Shown here piece by piece: positions 40,737 to 49,514 of a stretch of DNA of 64,000 bases; the stretch's first letter is position 1, and the number at the start of each line of letters is the position of its first letter. Source of the DNA: Amycolatopsis dendrobii (GTDB lineage: Bacteria > Actinomycetota > Actinomycetes > Mycobacteriales > Pseudonocardiaceae). Under the pieces are notes generated by a model that saw only the letters and a list, made by a program, of their open reading frames with translations, ran no database searches and was not told the origin of the DNA. A program made the position numbers and the translations under genes. Location: contig NZ_JACGZW010000010.1 in NCBI RefSeq assembly GCF_014145675.1, positions 372,001-436,000 of the forward strand. The letters are read 5' to 3'.

Positions 40737-43277
40737 GGGCGGATCAGCCTCGCCCGCGTCCTGACGTCTTGCGAACGAACGCTGCCCGGGAATCCCGGCT
40801 CGGACCTCGTGTGCCGGGTTTCCGCCCCAGCAGGCGTTTTCCGGGACCTCTTCGCCCTTCATCAGGAAGGAATTCGCGGCGAGCGACGAACCGCGGCCCA
40901 TTTTCACGCCGTAGTGCACCAAGGCGTTGACGCCGACGGTGCAGTCGCTGCCGATGGCGATGCGGTCCATCTTGAAACCGCCGTCCTCCTGCGAATGGCA
41001 CTGGACGACGGAGCCTGCGTTGAGCGTGACGTCGTTTCCCAGCCGCACCAGTGTTTTTTCCGCGATGAAACAGCCGTCGTCGAACAGTCTGCGGCCGACC
41101 TCGGCTCCCAGCAGCCGCCACGCCAGCGCCTTGAACGGGGTGCCGTTGAGCAGCTGGATGTGCTCGGTCGCGGACGCTGCCTTCCAAAACCGTTCGTGCC
41201 GCCAGAACCGCCGGTCATAGATCGAGCACGAAATCGGGCGCTGCGGCCGGACGAGGACGGCGATCCGCTCGACGGCGACGAAGTACGCGACGCTGTAGAT
41301 GGTCATGCCCGCCACGTCGAGTGCGAGCAACCACGCGCCGAGCTGGGCGTAGTAGATCTTCGATGCCCAGGCCAGCAGTATCAGCCCGAAGAAGAACAGC
41401 CACTGGTACAGGACGAACATCAGCATGGACACCGTGTTGTGCCGGGTCTTGGCAGCCAGCGCGCGGCGGAATTCGGCCGGGGTTTCCGGATGGCCGAGCT
41501 GGCTGTCGCGGTCGACCGAGCGCGGGATTTCGAAGCTCGGGGAGCCGAGCAGCCCGACGTTCGAGCGGAGAGGGCCGTCGAGGGGGACCAGGACTTTGGT
41601 GGCCAGCAGGCAGTTGTCCCCGGTCTTGGCCCCGGCGGGGTAGGCGATGTGGTTGCCGAGGAAGTTCTTCGCCCCGACGCGCACCTGGGACAGGCGGAAG
41701 GAAGTGCTGGTGTATTCGGCGTTGAGGACCGACAGCCCGTCGGCGACCATCGTGCCCGCCCCGGTCGCGAAGAGGAACGGGTTTTCGAACTTCTCCTGCT
41801 GCCCGAAATTCGAACCGGTCTGCTCGGCCTTGGAGACCTTGCAGCCGACGCTGCGGAGGTAGTGCACGATCGCCGCGCTGTCGCCGAAGACGTCCTTGAA
41901 GAACCGTGCGTTGGAGAGCCGCCGGATCACCCGGTGCGCCGCGTGGCGCGGGCCGTAGAACCGGTAGGTCTCGCCTGGTTTGAGGAGCGGGTTGAGCAGC
42001 CGGGGCACGGCGACGCTGACTGCGAAGCTGAGCAGTCGCACGCCGGCGAACAGGATCGCGGAGACGACGAGGGCCTTGCCGTAGAACCCCGCGGCGGTGA
42101 AGTCCAGCTCGGCCGAGCCCAGTCCCAGGCCGGGGCTGAGCTGCGGCGCGGCAACCAGCAGCAGGTAGAGCACGCCGAGCGACAGCGGGATCGCCACGAG
42201 GACCGCGAACAGCAGTTGGCGCACGGCGAACCAGGCCCGGCGGACGCTGCCGCACGACCTCGGCTCGACTCGCCGATACCGTACGTCCGCCGGGACCGCG
42301 GGCGATCCGTGCCAGGTCTCCCCGTCCGGGACCGTCTGGCCGGGGTGCAGTGCCGAGGCGTGGCCGAGTTCCGCGCCGTCGCCGATCCGGGTGTCGATGT
42401 CGAGCACGGACATCTCGCCGAGGTAAGCGTGCGCGCCGATGTCGACCGGGCCGGTCCGGAGCACTCCGCCTTCGGCGCGGTAGGTGGTGAAGTAGGTGTC
42501 CTTGCAGATCACCGTGCCCTCGCCGATGGTCAGCAGGTCGGTGCACACGGGCACGAAAGCCGACAAGGCCGTCACGCCGCGGCCGATCCTGGCCCCGAGC
42601 GCCCGCAGGTACAGCGAGTAGAGCGGAGAGCCGGAGAAGAACGGGAGCAGCGGGTTCCGCTGGACCAGGGTCTTGACCAGCCAGAAACGGACATAGCCCA
42701 GGCTCCACAGGCGGATCTCCCTCGGCGTCCACCGGCCCACGAGGATCCATTTGAGCGCGATCGGGACGGTGCCTCCGACGAGCAGCACCGCGGCTCCGAA
42801 CGCGACCGAACGCAGGTAGCAGGTCGCCAGTCCGGAGCCGGCGATGAGCCAGTCCGCGCCGACGCCGAGGATTTCCGCGGCCAGCAACGAATAGGCTGCG
42901 AAGAGCAGCGCTTGCAGCACTCCGCAGCCGAGGTATTCCAGCGGGCTCGCTCTTCGCGGCGGCCCGGCCGGTCCCGGCGAGGGCTGCTGTGCGGCAGGCG
43001 CCGGGGACTCGGCGGGCTCGGCGACCGCCGCGGCCAGCCCGGCGGGGGTCGGGGTGCGGTACACGTCTCTCATCGACACCGACGGGAGCTCCGGCCGCTT
43101 GCGCACCCGGGCGCAGAACTGCGCCATCATGAGCGAATTGGCTCCGAGGTCGGCGAAGAAGTCGCTGCCGACCGGAACCTGATCCCGTCCGGTTAATTCT
43201 GCCATAACTTCGGCGAACGCCCGTCCCGTTTCGTCCGGAGAGCAGGGACGGACGACCGGGGATTCGGTGATGTCCAT
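40641..43277 (-). CDS. Pls/PosA-type C-terminal NRPS-like membrane protein lacking an adenylation domain
   Basis: 878 residues. A carrier domain occupies residues about 15-85 with the phosphopantetheine site Ser48 in DLGANSLMMAQ. After a Pro-rich linker come six or more transmembrane helices interleaved with three soluble blocks rich in left-handed hexapeptide-repeat sequence (RIGDGAELGHAS, VRVGAKNFLGNHIAYPAGAK, GNDVTLNAGSVVQ). This is the T-TM-C layout of epsilon-poly-lysine synthetase-like proteins (Pls, PosA), which normally begin with a 500-residue adenylation domain; it is absent here. It needs an external adenylating enzyme, or has another acyl-transfer role. Confidence 0.85.
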   Translation of the reverse strand: MDITESPVVRPCSPDETGRAFAEVMAELTGRDQVPVGSDFFADLGANSLMMAQFCARVRKRPELPSVSMRDVYRTPTPAGLAAAVAEPAESPAPAAQQPSPGPAGPPRRASPLEYLGCGVLQALLFAAYSLLAAEILGVGADWLIAGSGLATCYLRSVAFGAAVLLVGGTVPIALKWILVGRWTPREIRLWSLGYVRFWLVKTLVQRNPLLPFFSGSPLYSLYLRALGARIGRGVTALSAFVPVCTDLLTIGEGTVICKDTYFTTYRAEGGVLRTGPVDIGAHAYLGEMSVLDIDTRIGDGAELGHASALHPGQTVPDGETWHGSPAVPADVRYRRVEPRSCGSVRRAWFAVRQLLFAVLVAIPLSLGVLYLLLVAAPQLSPGLGLGSAELDFTAAGFYGKALVVSAILFAGVRLLSFAVSVAVPRLLNPLLKPGETYRFYGPRHAAHRVIRRLSNARFFKDVFGDSAAIVHYLRSVGCKVSKAEQTGSNFGQQEKFENPFLFATGAGTMVADGLSVLNAEYTSTSFRLSQVRVGAKNFLGNHIAYPAGAKTGDNCLLATKVLVPLDGPLRSNVGLLGSPSFEIPRSVDRDSQLGHPETPAEFRRALAAKTRHNTVSMLMFVLYQWLFFFGLILLAWASKIYYAQLGAWLLALDVAGMTIYSVAYFVAVERIAVLVRPQRPISCSIYDRRFWRHERFWKAASATEHIQLLNGTPFKALAWRLLGAEVGRRLFDDGCFIAEKTLVRLGNDVTLNAGSVVQCHSQEDGGFKMDRIAIGSDCTVGVNALVHYGVKMGRGSSLAANSFLMKGEEVPENACWGGNPAHEVRAGIPGQRSFARRQDAGEADPPSMPDESADRDGPDVARPRPAASQGKTHVDQT

Positions 43278-43789
43278 GCCGGCACGATCGCACGACGCGG
43301 CTTCGGCGCAACCGGGCGACGGCGGAGTTTGACTCTTTCGAAACCTGTTCGATGTGCAATGTGTATGACAAAAGGCGCAACGCGGTTAATGGGGGTCGAG
43401 GCCGCTTTGGCTTATGTTTTATCGCGGTGGAGCTGACTTGTTTTGCCTGGTTATGGCTCTGCGGCGGCAACCTGATCGGTCCAGGACGGCCGCGAAACGG
43501 TCTCGGGCCAAGCGATTCGCCGTCAGCGCTGGGCGGTCCAGTTCGCTTCGGTCGGGTGCGGAGTGCGTCCGGCGGCCGAGTTTTGGTTGTTTTCGTTGTG
43601 TCTATGTTGCTTATCTCGGCAAGGCTGGTGTGGATTCCGGCGGATCCCGGAGTCTGCGGTAATCGCGAGTTCCGGCTGCTCTGTTCGGTATTGAGCTTGT
43701 CGGCATTCGGTGAATCCGGGTGAAGGAGAGTGCGAATATTCTTGTCTCGGCAACGCTGGAGGTTCGGGAGGATCCCGGGTGATCCGCCG
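43278..43789. other. Gene-poor, AT-richer stretch upstream of the broken methyltransferase
   Basis: No supported gene. Base composition is less GC-rich than the neighbours around 43350-43460 and 43570-43750, suggesting decayed or foreign DNA. Confidence 0.4.
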
Positions 43790-44126
43790 CGGCGGGGGAA
43801 ACTGCTCGCCGGGGGCGCGGCCAAGATCGGACTGGTCGACGGCGACCTGACCGAGATCCCCTTTCCCGCGGATTCCGTCGATCTCGTCACCGGTTGCCTC
43901 GCGGCTCACAACCTGCATCCCGACAGCCGCCGCGCCGAGTGCGTTTCCGAGGCTTCTCGGGTGCTGCGTCCTGGCGGGAGGTTGTTGCTCGTCGACTTCT
44001 CCGGCACCGCCCGGTACGCCCGGCTGGCTGTCCGAGGCCGGGATGACCGATGCCGGTCGAAGCGGTCTGCTCGGCGGCATGTTCCCGCTGTGCCGGGCGG
44101 CCGCCGCGACCAAGCCTGCCCCATAG
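43790..44126 (+). pseudogene. Degraded paralogue of the left-edge methyltransferase
   Basis: From about 43820 the sequence reads KIGLVDGDLTEIPFP, then VDLVTGCLAAHNLHPDSRRA and VLRPGGRLLLVDFSGTARYA, nearly identical to the second half of the methyltransferase at 1-651. After ARLAV one extra C shifts the frame; the shifted frame then continues EAGMTDAGRSGLLGGMFPLC to a stop at 44126. The SAM-binding N-terminal half with motif I is missing. So this is a truncated, frameshifted copy. Confidence 0.85.
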
Positions 44127-44175
44127 CCGCCGTGCGCGAAGTGGCTACCCTTGGGGGTCGAATCGACTCTTGAAG

Positions 44176-46116
44176 ATGGGGCGCACGGTGGACAGAGAAC
44201 CGGGGTGGCCGCCCGAGCGTCCCGACCGTGCCACGCCGCGGCAACCCGCGCCGCGGTGGCCGCCGGTCCGGTCGTGGCGGCAGGAGCGCGGGCAGAACAG
44301 CATGCCGTTCGGCGCGCCGCCGCTGGCTCCGGACGATCCCGACGCGACGGTGTTCATCCCGCGCGTCGGCGGGGTGCCGGCGAGTTCGAAGTGGCCGGTC
44401 GTCGATCCGGATGCGTTGCGTCCGTACGACTCGCTCGCCACCCAGATGCTGCCGCGGCTCCCGGCCGCCGAAGGGCCGGGGCGCGCTGTCGCCCCGCCGC
44501 GCGTCGAGCCGAAGGCGCCGTCGATCGCCAAGTCCAGCGGGCAGATGGCCATCGCCTCGCTGGTCAGCCGGGTCACCGGGTTCCTGTGGAAGATCATGCT
44601 GGTGTGGGCGGTCGGCACCGGCGTGGAAAACGACTCGTTCACCATCGCCAACACGCTGCCGAACAGCGTCTTCGAACTGCTGCTCGGCGGCGTGCTCAGC
44701 AGCGTCGTGATGCCGCTGATCGTGCGCTCGCAGGACGATCCCGACGGCGGCTCGGCGTATACGCAGCGCATGCTCACGATGGGCCTGACGGTCCTGGGCG
44801 TGGGCACCGTCCTCGCCGTGGCGGCGGCGCCTGCGCTGACCTCGCTGTACCTGGAGCAGGGCGGACACGCCAACTCCGGACTGACCAACGCGTTCGCCCG
44901 GCTGCTGCTGCCCGAGATCTTCTTCTACGGTGTGTTCGCGCTGCTGTCGGCGGTCCTCAACGCCAAGCACATTTTCAGCCCGACGGCGTGGGCGCCGGTG
45001 ATGAACAACGTCGTCGTCATCGTGACGCTGGCGTTGTTCATGCTCATGCCGGGCAAGATCTCGATCGACCCCGTGCGCATGAGCGACCCGAAGCTGCTCG
45101 TGCTCGGCATCGGGGTCACGCTGGGCATCGCCGTGCAGGCGGGGCTGCTGGTGCCGCCGCTGCTGCGGACCGGGTTCCGCTTCAAGTGGCGCTGGGGCAT
45201 CGACCAGCGCATGAAGGAATTCGGCGGCCTGGCGCTGTGGATCCTCGGCTACGTCGCGATCAGCCTGGCCGGCCTCACCGTCAACACCCGGGTGCTGACC
45301 AGCGGCGACCCGGGCGGGGTGACCATCTACTCCAACGCCTGGCTGCTGTTCCAGTTGCCTTACGGCGTGATCGGGGTGTCCCTGCTGACCGCGATCATGC
45401 CGAGGCTGTCCCGCAACGCCGCGGACGGCGATGTACGCAAGGTGGTGGCCGACCTTTCCTACGCGTCGCGCATTTCCACCGTGATGCTGGTGCCGATCGC
45501 CGCCGTGATGACGGTGGTGGGCGAGTCGATCGGCATCGCCCTGTTCAGCGGCGGCGCGAACTCCGTGACCAACGCGGGGCGGCTCGGCGAGGCGCTGGCG
45601 ATCTCGTCGTTCGGGCTGCTGCCTTACGCGCTGGTCATGTTGCAGTTGCGGGTGTTCTACGCGATGAAGGACGCGCGCACTCCGACGCTGATCATGGTTG
45701 TGATGACCGTGGTGAAGGTGCCGCTGCTGTATCTGTGCCCGGTGCTGCTGGACGCGCGCAGCATCGTGCTGGGCACGATGCTGGTGAACTCCCTGACGTT
45801 CGTTGTCGGCGCGATCCTGGGGCAGGTTTGGTTGTGGGTGAGTCTTGGCCATCTGCGCAGCAGGCGGGCGCTGGGGGTCATTCTGTTCACGCTCTTCGCG
45901 AGCGCGCTCGGAGTCGCTGCGGCTGTTGTCGCGGGCTGGATCGTGCCGGACCTCGGGGGCCGGGCGACTGCGTGGGTCAGGCTGATTCTGCAGGGTCTCG
46001 TCGGACTTGGCGTGTCGTTCGGCGTGCTCGCGGCGTTGAGGATCGAAGAGCTCGCGCCTGCGCGGAAACGGCTGGCCCGGCTGGTGAAACGCGGGCAGCC
46101 ATCGACGCACGGGTAG
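44176..46116 (+). CDS. murJ: Lipid II flippase MurJ (MviN family)
   Basis: 646 residues with 14 predicted membrane helices after a hydrophilic N-terminal extension of about 110 residues (PDATVFIPRVGG ... RPYD). Core features: LVSRVTGFLWKIMLVWAVG, ENDSFTIANTLPN, LLGGVLSSVVMPL, VYAMKDARTP-like FYAMKDARTPT near the end of the helical bundle. MurJ flips lipid II for peptidoglycan synthesis. There is no C-terminal pseudokinase extension as in mycobacterial MviN. ATG 44176 or GTG 44188 may be the start; ribosome sites are weak. It may be a second copy, since the usual chromosomal murJ neighbours are not seen. Confidence 0.9.
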   Translation: MGRTVDREPGWPPERPDRATPRQPAPRWPPVRSWRQERGQNSMPFGAPPLAPDDPDATVFIPRVGGVPASSKWPVVDPDALRPYDSLATQMLPRLPAAEGPGRAVAPPRVEPKAPSIAKSSGQMAIASLVSRVTGFLWKIMLVWAVGTGVENDSFTIANTLPNSVFELLLGGVLSSVVMPLIVRSQDDPDGGSAYTQRMLTMGLTVLGVGTVLAVAAAPALTSLYLEQGGHANSGLTNAFARLLLPEIFFYGVFALLSAVLNAKHIFSPTAWAPVMNNVVVIVTLALFMLMPGKISIDPVRMSDPKLLVLGIGVTLGIAVQAGLLVPPLLRTGFRFKWRWGIDQRMKEFGGLALWILGYVAISLAGLTVNTRVLTSGDPGGVTIYSNAWLLFQLPYGVIGVSLLTAIMPRLSRNAADGDVRKVVADLSYASRISTVMLVPIAAVMTVVGESIGIALFSGGANSVTNAGRLGEALAISSFGLLPYALVMLQLRVFYAMKDARTPTLIMVVMTVVKVPLLYLCPVLLDARSIVLGTMLVNSLTFVVGAILGQVWLWVSLGHLRSRRALGVILFTLFASALGVAAAVVAGWIVPDLGGRATAWVRLILQGLVGLGVSFGVLAALRIEELAPARKRLARLVKRGQPSTHG

Positions 46117-46360
46117 CCCGGATTCAGGCGCCTTCGTCGTCTTCGACTCGGGCGAAGCACTGCTTGGCGGCACCGGGAATTTTCCTGGCGGTAGCCGCAG
46201 CGGACTCCGGGTAAAGCTGCCCGCTTCGAGCCTGCGGAACCAGCAACTCGTGCCGGGTCCCTACGGCGGTCTCATCTGTCAATTTCGGGATGAGCGAAGG
46301 AATCCACGGCCAAGATGCTGAGTTCGCATCCCGTACCTGCGGGGGTGTGCTCGCCCGGCC
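46117..46360. other. Intergenic region with a possible minus-strand coding remnant
   Basis: On the minus strand from about 46320 to a stop at 46124 a frame reads IPSLIPKLTDETAVGTRHEL and then LVPQARSGQLYPESAA with moderate third-position GC, but no start codon. It may be the remnant of an unidentified gene. Confidence 0.3.
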
Positions 46361-47593
46361 ATGATCGGCCAAGCTGGGTTGGTGGCTACGTATCGGCAGG
46401 TGTTCGGCAGACCGGAGTTCCGGGCGCTGTTCGCGAGCATGGTGGTTTCGGTCGCGGGCGATCAGTTCGCCCGGGTGGCGTTGTCGTTGCTGGTCTTCGA
46501 CCGGACGCGGTCGGCGGGCTGGACCGCCGGCGTCTATGCCCTGACGTACGTGCCGTCGATTTTCGCCGGTCCGTTGCTGTCGGGGCTGGCGGATCGGTGG
46601 CCGCGGCGGCGGGTCATGGTGGTGGCGGATCTGCTGCGCGCGGGGCTGGTCACGGTGATGGCGATTCCCTCGCTGCCGTTGCCCGCGGTGGCGGCGCTGC
46701 TGGTGGTGGTCCAGGCGGCCGGGGCGCCGGGCAACGCCGCTCGGGCGGCGACCGCCGCGACGGTTCTGCCGGGCGAGGAGTTCTTGCTGGGCAAAGGCGT
46801 GCTGGACATGGTGGTCCAGTTGGCGCAGGTGGCGGGGTTCGCGACGGGCGGGACGCTGGTGGCGTTCCTCGGTCCGGGGCAGGCGCTGGTCGCGGACGGG
46901 GTGACGTTCGTGGTGTCGGCTGTGGTGGTGCGGTTCGGGATCCGGGCGCGGCCGGCGCCGGGGGCGGTGGCGGATTCCGGGACGCGGCTGGGGCGATGGT
47001 GGGCTGATCTGCGGGCCGGGACGGTGCTCGTCGTGCGGACGCCTCGGTTGCGTTCTCTGGTGGGTTTGGCTTGTGTGGCGGGGTTTTACGTCACGGTCGA
47101 GGGGCTGGCGGCGCCGTATGCGGAGTCGATCGGCGGGTCCGCGCAGGCGGTGGGGGTGCTGCTCGCGGCGAGTCCGGCGGGGACGGTGCTCGGGATGCTG
47201 ATCGTGGCGCGGCTGCCGTCGCCGGTGCGGATGCGGTTGCTCGGGCCGCTCGCGGTGGCTGCCAGCGTTCCGCTGGTGGTGTGCGCGATTCACCCGGGGC
47301 TGGTCGTGACGGCGCTCTTGTGGGGCCTGTCGGGAATGGCCAGCGCCTACCATCTGCCGGCGTCGGCGGCGTTCACGCTGGCGGTGCCCGACCAGCGGCG
47401 GGCCCAGGCTTACGGGCTCGCCGCGACCGCGTTGACGACCAGCCAAGGGGCCGGGATCGCGCTGGCCGGGCTGGCCGCGACCGCGGCAGGCGCGAGCACG
47501 GTCCTCGCCGTCGCGGGGGTGCTCGGCGTGCTGACGGCACTCGCGGCGGGAGCTGCTTGGAACCGCGCCCGCCGCGCTGCCGGACCGGAGTAA
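46361..47593 (+). CDS. MFS transporter
   Basis: 410 residues, about 12 transmembrane helices. The segments SMVVSVAGDQFARVALSLLV and GPLLSGLADRWPRRRVMVVA (loop 2-3 motif) place it in the MFS_3/enterobactin-exporter-like branch. Substrate unknown. ATG 46361 has no good ribosome site; GTG 46382 is an alternative. It ends four bases before the convergent stop of the GNEW-repeat peptide gene, so it could be the exporter of that peptide, but this is only positional. Confidence 0.88.
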   Translation: MIGQAGLVATYRQVFGRPEFRALFASMVVSVAGDQFARVALSLLVFDRTRSAGWTAGVYALTYVPSIFAGPLLSGLADRWPRRRVMVVADLLRAGLVTVMAIPSLPLPAVAALLVVVQAAGAPGNAARAATAATVLPGEEFLLGKGVLDMVVQLAQVAGFATGGTLVAFLGPGQALVADGVTFVVSAVVVRFGIRARPAPGAVADSGTRLGRWWADLRAGTVLVVRTPRLRSLVGLACVAGFYVTVEGLAAPYAESIGGSAQAVGVLLAASPAGTVLGMLIVARLPSPVRMRLLGPLAVAASVPLVVCAIHPGLVVTALLWGLSGMASAYHLPASAAFTLAVPDQRRAQAYGLAATALTTSQGAGIALAGLAATAAGASTVLAVAGVLGVLTALAAGAAWNRARRAAGPE

Positions 47594-47597
47594 CGGG

Positions 47598-47729
47598 TCA
47601 GCGGGCCCACTCGTTTCCGCGGCGGCGGTCCCATTCGTTGCCTCGGCGGATCCATTCGTTGCCCTGGCAGCGGGTCCACTCGTTGCCGCGGGCGAAACGG
47701 GTCCATTCGTTGCCGGGTGCGTTGCTCAT
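47598..47729 (-). CDS. Small peptide with five GNEWxR repeats
   Basis: A 43-residue gene. After the leader MSNAP the whole product is five units: GNEWTRFAR, GNEWTRCQ, GNEWIRR, GNEWDRRR, GNEWAR. Every unit keeps G-N-E-W-x-R, while codons vary silently (GAA/GAG, GGC/GGA, CGT/CGC), which is the mark of selection on the peptide. A ribosome site (GAAAGG) lies eight bases before the ATG. It is divergent from a membrane GGDEF protein (81 to 102 bases between starts) and convergent with an MFS gene. I do not recognise the family. It could be a multi-core modified-peptide precursor, a signalling peptide or a nucleic-acid/protein-binding repeat peptide. Confidence 0.8.
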   Translation of the reverse strand: MSNAPGNEWTRFARGNEWTRCQGNEWIRRGNEWDRRRGNEWAR

Positions 47730-47831
47730 AGTGGCGCCTTTCTCGCGGGTGGTTGGTCCGACCGGCGTATCGACGGCCGGTGACATGGCGATTACTGTGA
47801 TTAATCTTCGTTGACAGGGGCGGATACCAGC

Positions 47832-49124
47832 GTGACTGGTGAGAGTGGCAGATGCATAGCGCCGGGGGGATTGCGGTCCCTGCCGCGTCCCGCGCTGTGC
47901 TTGGTGCTCGCGGTCGACGCGGTCGCGGTCGCGATCACGGTGTTCTCGTCGATGTCGGCCGCGGTCACCCGGACGCAGTGGCTGTGGTTCGCCGTCCTCG
48001 CCGCGGCCGCGGTGGCGCACCTCGAGGCGGTCCGCACGATCGAGCGGCGCCGCGAGCAGGCGTCGAAGAAGGCGCCGTACACGAATCTCAAGAGCCTGTG
48101 GGTTTTCGCCGCGCTGCTGGTGCTGCCGCTGCCGCTGGTCATCGGCTTGACCGCGGTGTCGTACGGGTATTGCTGGTACCGGGTTTACGGGCCGGCGATC
48201 CTGTTCCGGAAGATCTACTCGGCCGCCACGTTCGTGCTCGCGTCGGCCGTCGCCTCCACTGTCCTGGACGGTCCCCTGCTGCCGCACGACCTGGGGTCGC
48301 TGCTGCTCGTGACCGCCGCGGCCGGCGTGTGGTGGCTGGTCAACTACGCACTGGTCGTCGTCGCGATCGGGTTGTCGTCGCACGAGAAAGTGCCGGTCCG
48401 GCAGGCGTTGGGGCATCCGGGCGACCAGCTGGTCGTCGCGTCGGCGCTGGGGCTCGGCGCGACCATGGCCGTCCTGCTGGTCCACGAGCCGTGGGCGCTG
48501 CCCGCTCCGATGATCGCCGTGCTGTGCGTGCACCGCGATCTCTTGCTGCCCCAGTACTTGCGGGCCTCCCGGACCGATCAGAAAACGGGTCTGGCGACGC
48601 CGGTGTACTGGGCCGAAGTCGTCACCGCGGCCCTCGACCGCGCGAAACTCAGCCGGACCGGGCTTGGCGTGCTTTTCCTGGACGTCGACAAGTTCAAGGC
48701 GATCAACGACACCTACGGGCACCCGGCGGGCGATCAGGCCATCCGCGCTGTCGCCGACCTTGTGCGGGCCGAAGTCCGGTCTCAGGACCTCGTGGCTCGT
48801 TACGGCGGGGACGAGCTGGCGATTCTCCTGCCGGGTCTCGAACCGGGGCAGTTGCTGGCTGTGGCTGAACGGATCCGCTTCCGCCTGGCGCGTACTCCGG
48901 TCGTGCTCACCGCTACTACGGACGGGCAGCCGCGCACGTTGTCCGGGGTGAGCACTTCGATGGGAGTGGCGTCTTATCCGGACGACGGGATGTCGGTCGA
49001 GCAGCTGCTCACTGCTGCGGATGGCGCGTTGTTGCAGGCCAAGCGGAACGGTCGCAATCAGATCAGGGCGGCGGGAGCGGTGAGGATGCATGGAGTGTCC
49101 GAGATGCCGTCAGGCAAACCTTGA
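47832..49124 (+). CDS. Membrane diguanylate cyclase-like protein (GGDEL variant)
   Basis: 430 residues. The N-terminal 240 residues hold about six transmembrane helices. The GGDEF domain follows: TDQKTGLATPVYW, VLFLDVDKFKAINDTYGHPA, the inhibitory site RSQD five residues before RYGGDELAILLPG, and STSMGVASYP. The catalytic Gly-Gly-Asp-Glu are present with Leu in place of the final Phe, so c-di-GMP synthesis is possible. GTG 47832 is preferred over TTG 47811 because it has a better purine-rich leader. It is divergent from the GNEW-repeat peptide; the zinc-ribbon gene overlaps its 3' end. Confidence 0.9.
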   Translation: MTGESGRCIAPGGLRSLPRPALCLVLAVDAVAVAITVFSSMSAAVTRTQWLWFAVLAAAAVAHLEAVRTIERRREQASKKAPYTNLKSLWVFAALLVLPLPLVIGLTAVSYGYCWYRVYGPAILFRKIYSAATFVLASAVASTVLDGPLLPHDLGSLLLVTAAAGVWWLVNYALVVVAIGLSSHEKVPVRQALGHPGDQLVVASALGLGATMAVLLVHEPWALPAPMIAVLCVHRDLLLPQYLRASRTDQKTGLATPVYWAEVVTAALDRAKLSRTGLGVLFLDVDKFKAINDTYGHPAGDQAIRAVADLVRAEVRSQDLVARYGGDELAILLPGLEPGQLLAVAERIRFRLARTPVVLTATTDGQPRTLSGVSTSMGVASYPDDGMSVEQLLTAADGALLQAKRNGRNQIRAAGAVRMHGVSEMPSGKP

Positions 49125-49299
49125 GAAGATCAGGGCGACTCGGCTGAGCATCACCGTTGCCAAATGCCCTGAATGCGACGCGATATGGCCGCCAGGCGGA
49201 ACTTTCGGCCCGGACAATTTCGTCCAGTTTCAGCTGTTTCTGGACCTGGTAGGCGAATCTGAGATGGGCGCCCCCTACGAGGAACTCGGTCCGCTTTAG
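49090..49299 (+). CDS. Small zinc-ribbon protein
   Basis: 69 residues. It begins MECPRCRQANLEKIR and continues VAKCPECDAIWPPGG, two CPxC knuckles about 22 residues apart that can bind one zinc, then an acidic hydrophobic tail. The layout matches short actinobacterial zinc-ribbon proteins of unknown role. GTGAGG precedes the ATG. Its first 35 bases overlap the end of the GGDEF gene, so the two are coupled. Confidence 0.8.
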   Translation: MECPRCRQANLEKIRATRLSITVAKCPECDAIWPPGGTFGPDNFVQFQLFLDLVGESEMGAPYEELGPL

Positions 49300-49514
49300 G
49301 CGCACGGTGTCCCCTGGAACGGTGCGTACTGCTTCGACGACCAGGTGCACCGGCGAGGCGCGCTGCCGGTTTGCTCCCGGTTGGCGGGCGGTTCGCGGGC
49401 TGGTCTGCGCCTCGCCGCGGTCGCATGGTGGTCGGGCGGTACCCCGGTTCCCGCACCGTCCGTCGCGGTTTGACCTGCGCGGACGGGGATCGCCACTCGG
49501 AAGGGACTCTTGCG

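Noticed and set aside
43352..43723. 123-codon plus-strand frame before the broken methyltransferase
   Set aside because: No ribosome site, poor third-position GC and no recognisable motif.
47730..49091. Upstream continuation of the GNEW-repeat frame into a 497-codon minus-strand frame
   Set aside because: It lies antisense to the GGDEF gene and has no domain. The ribosome site and ATG at 47729 mark only the last 43 codons as a gene.
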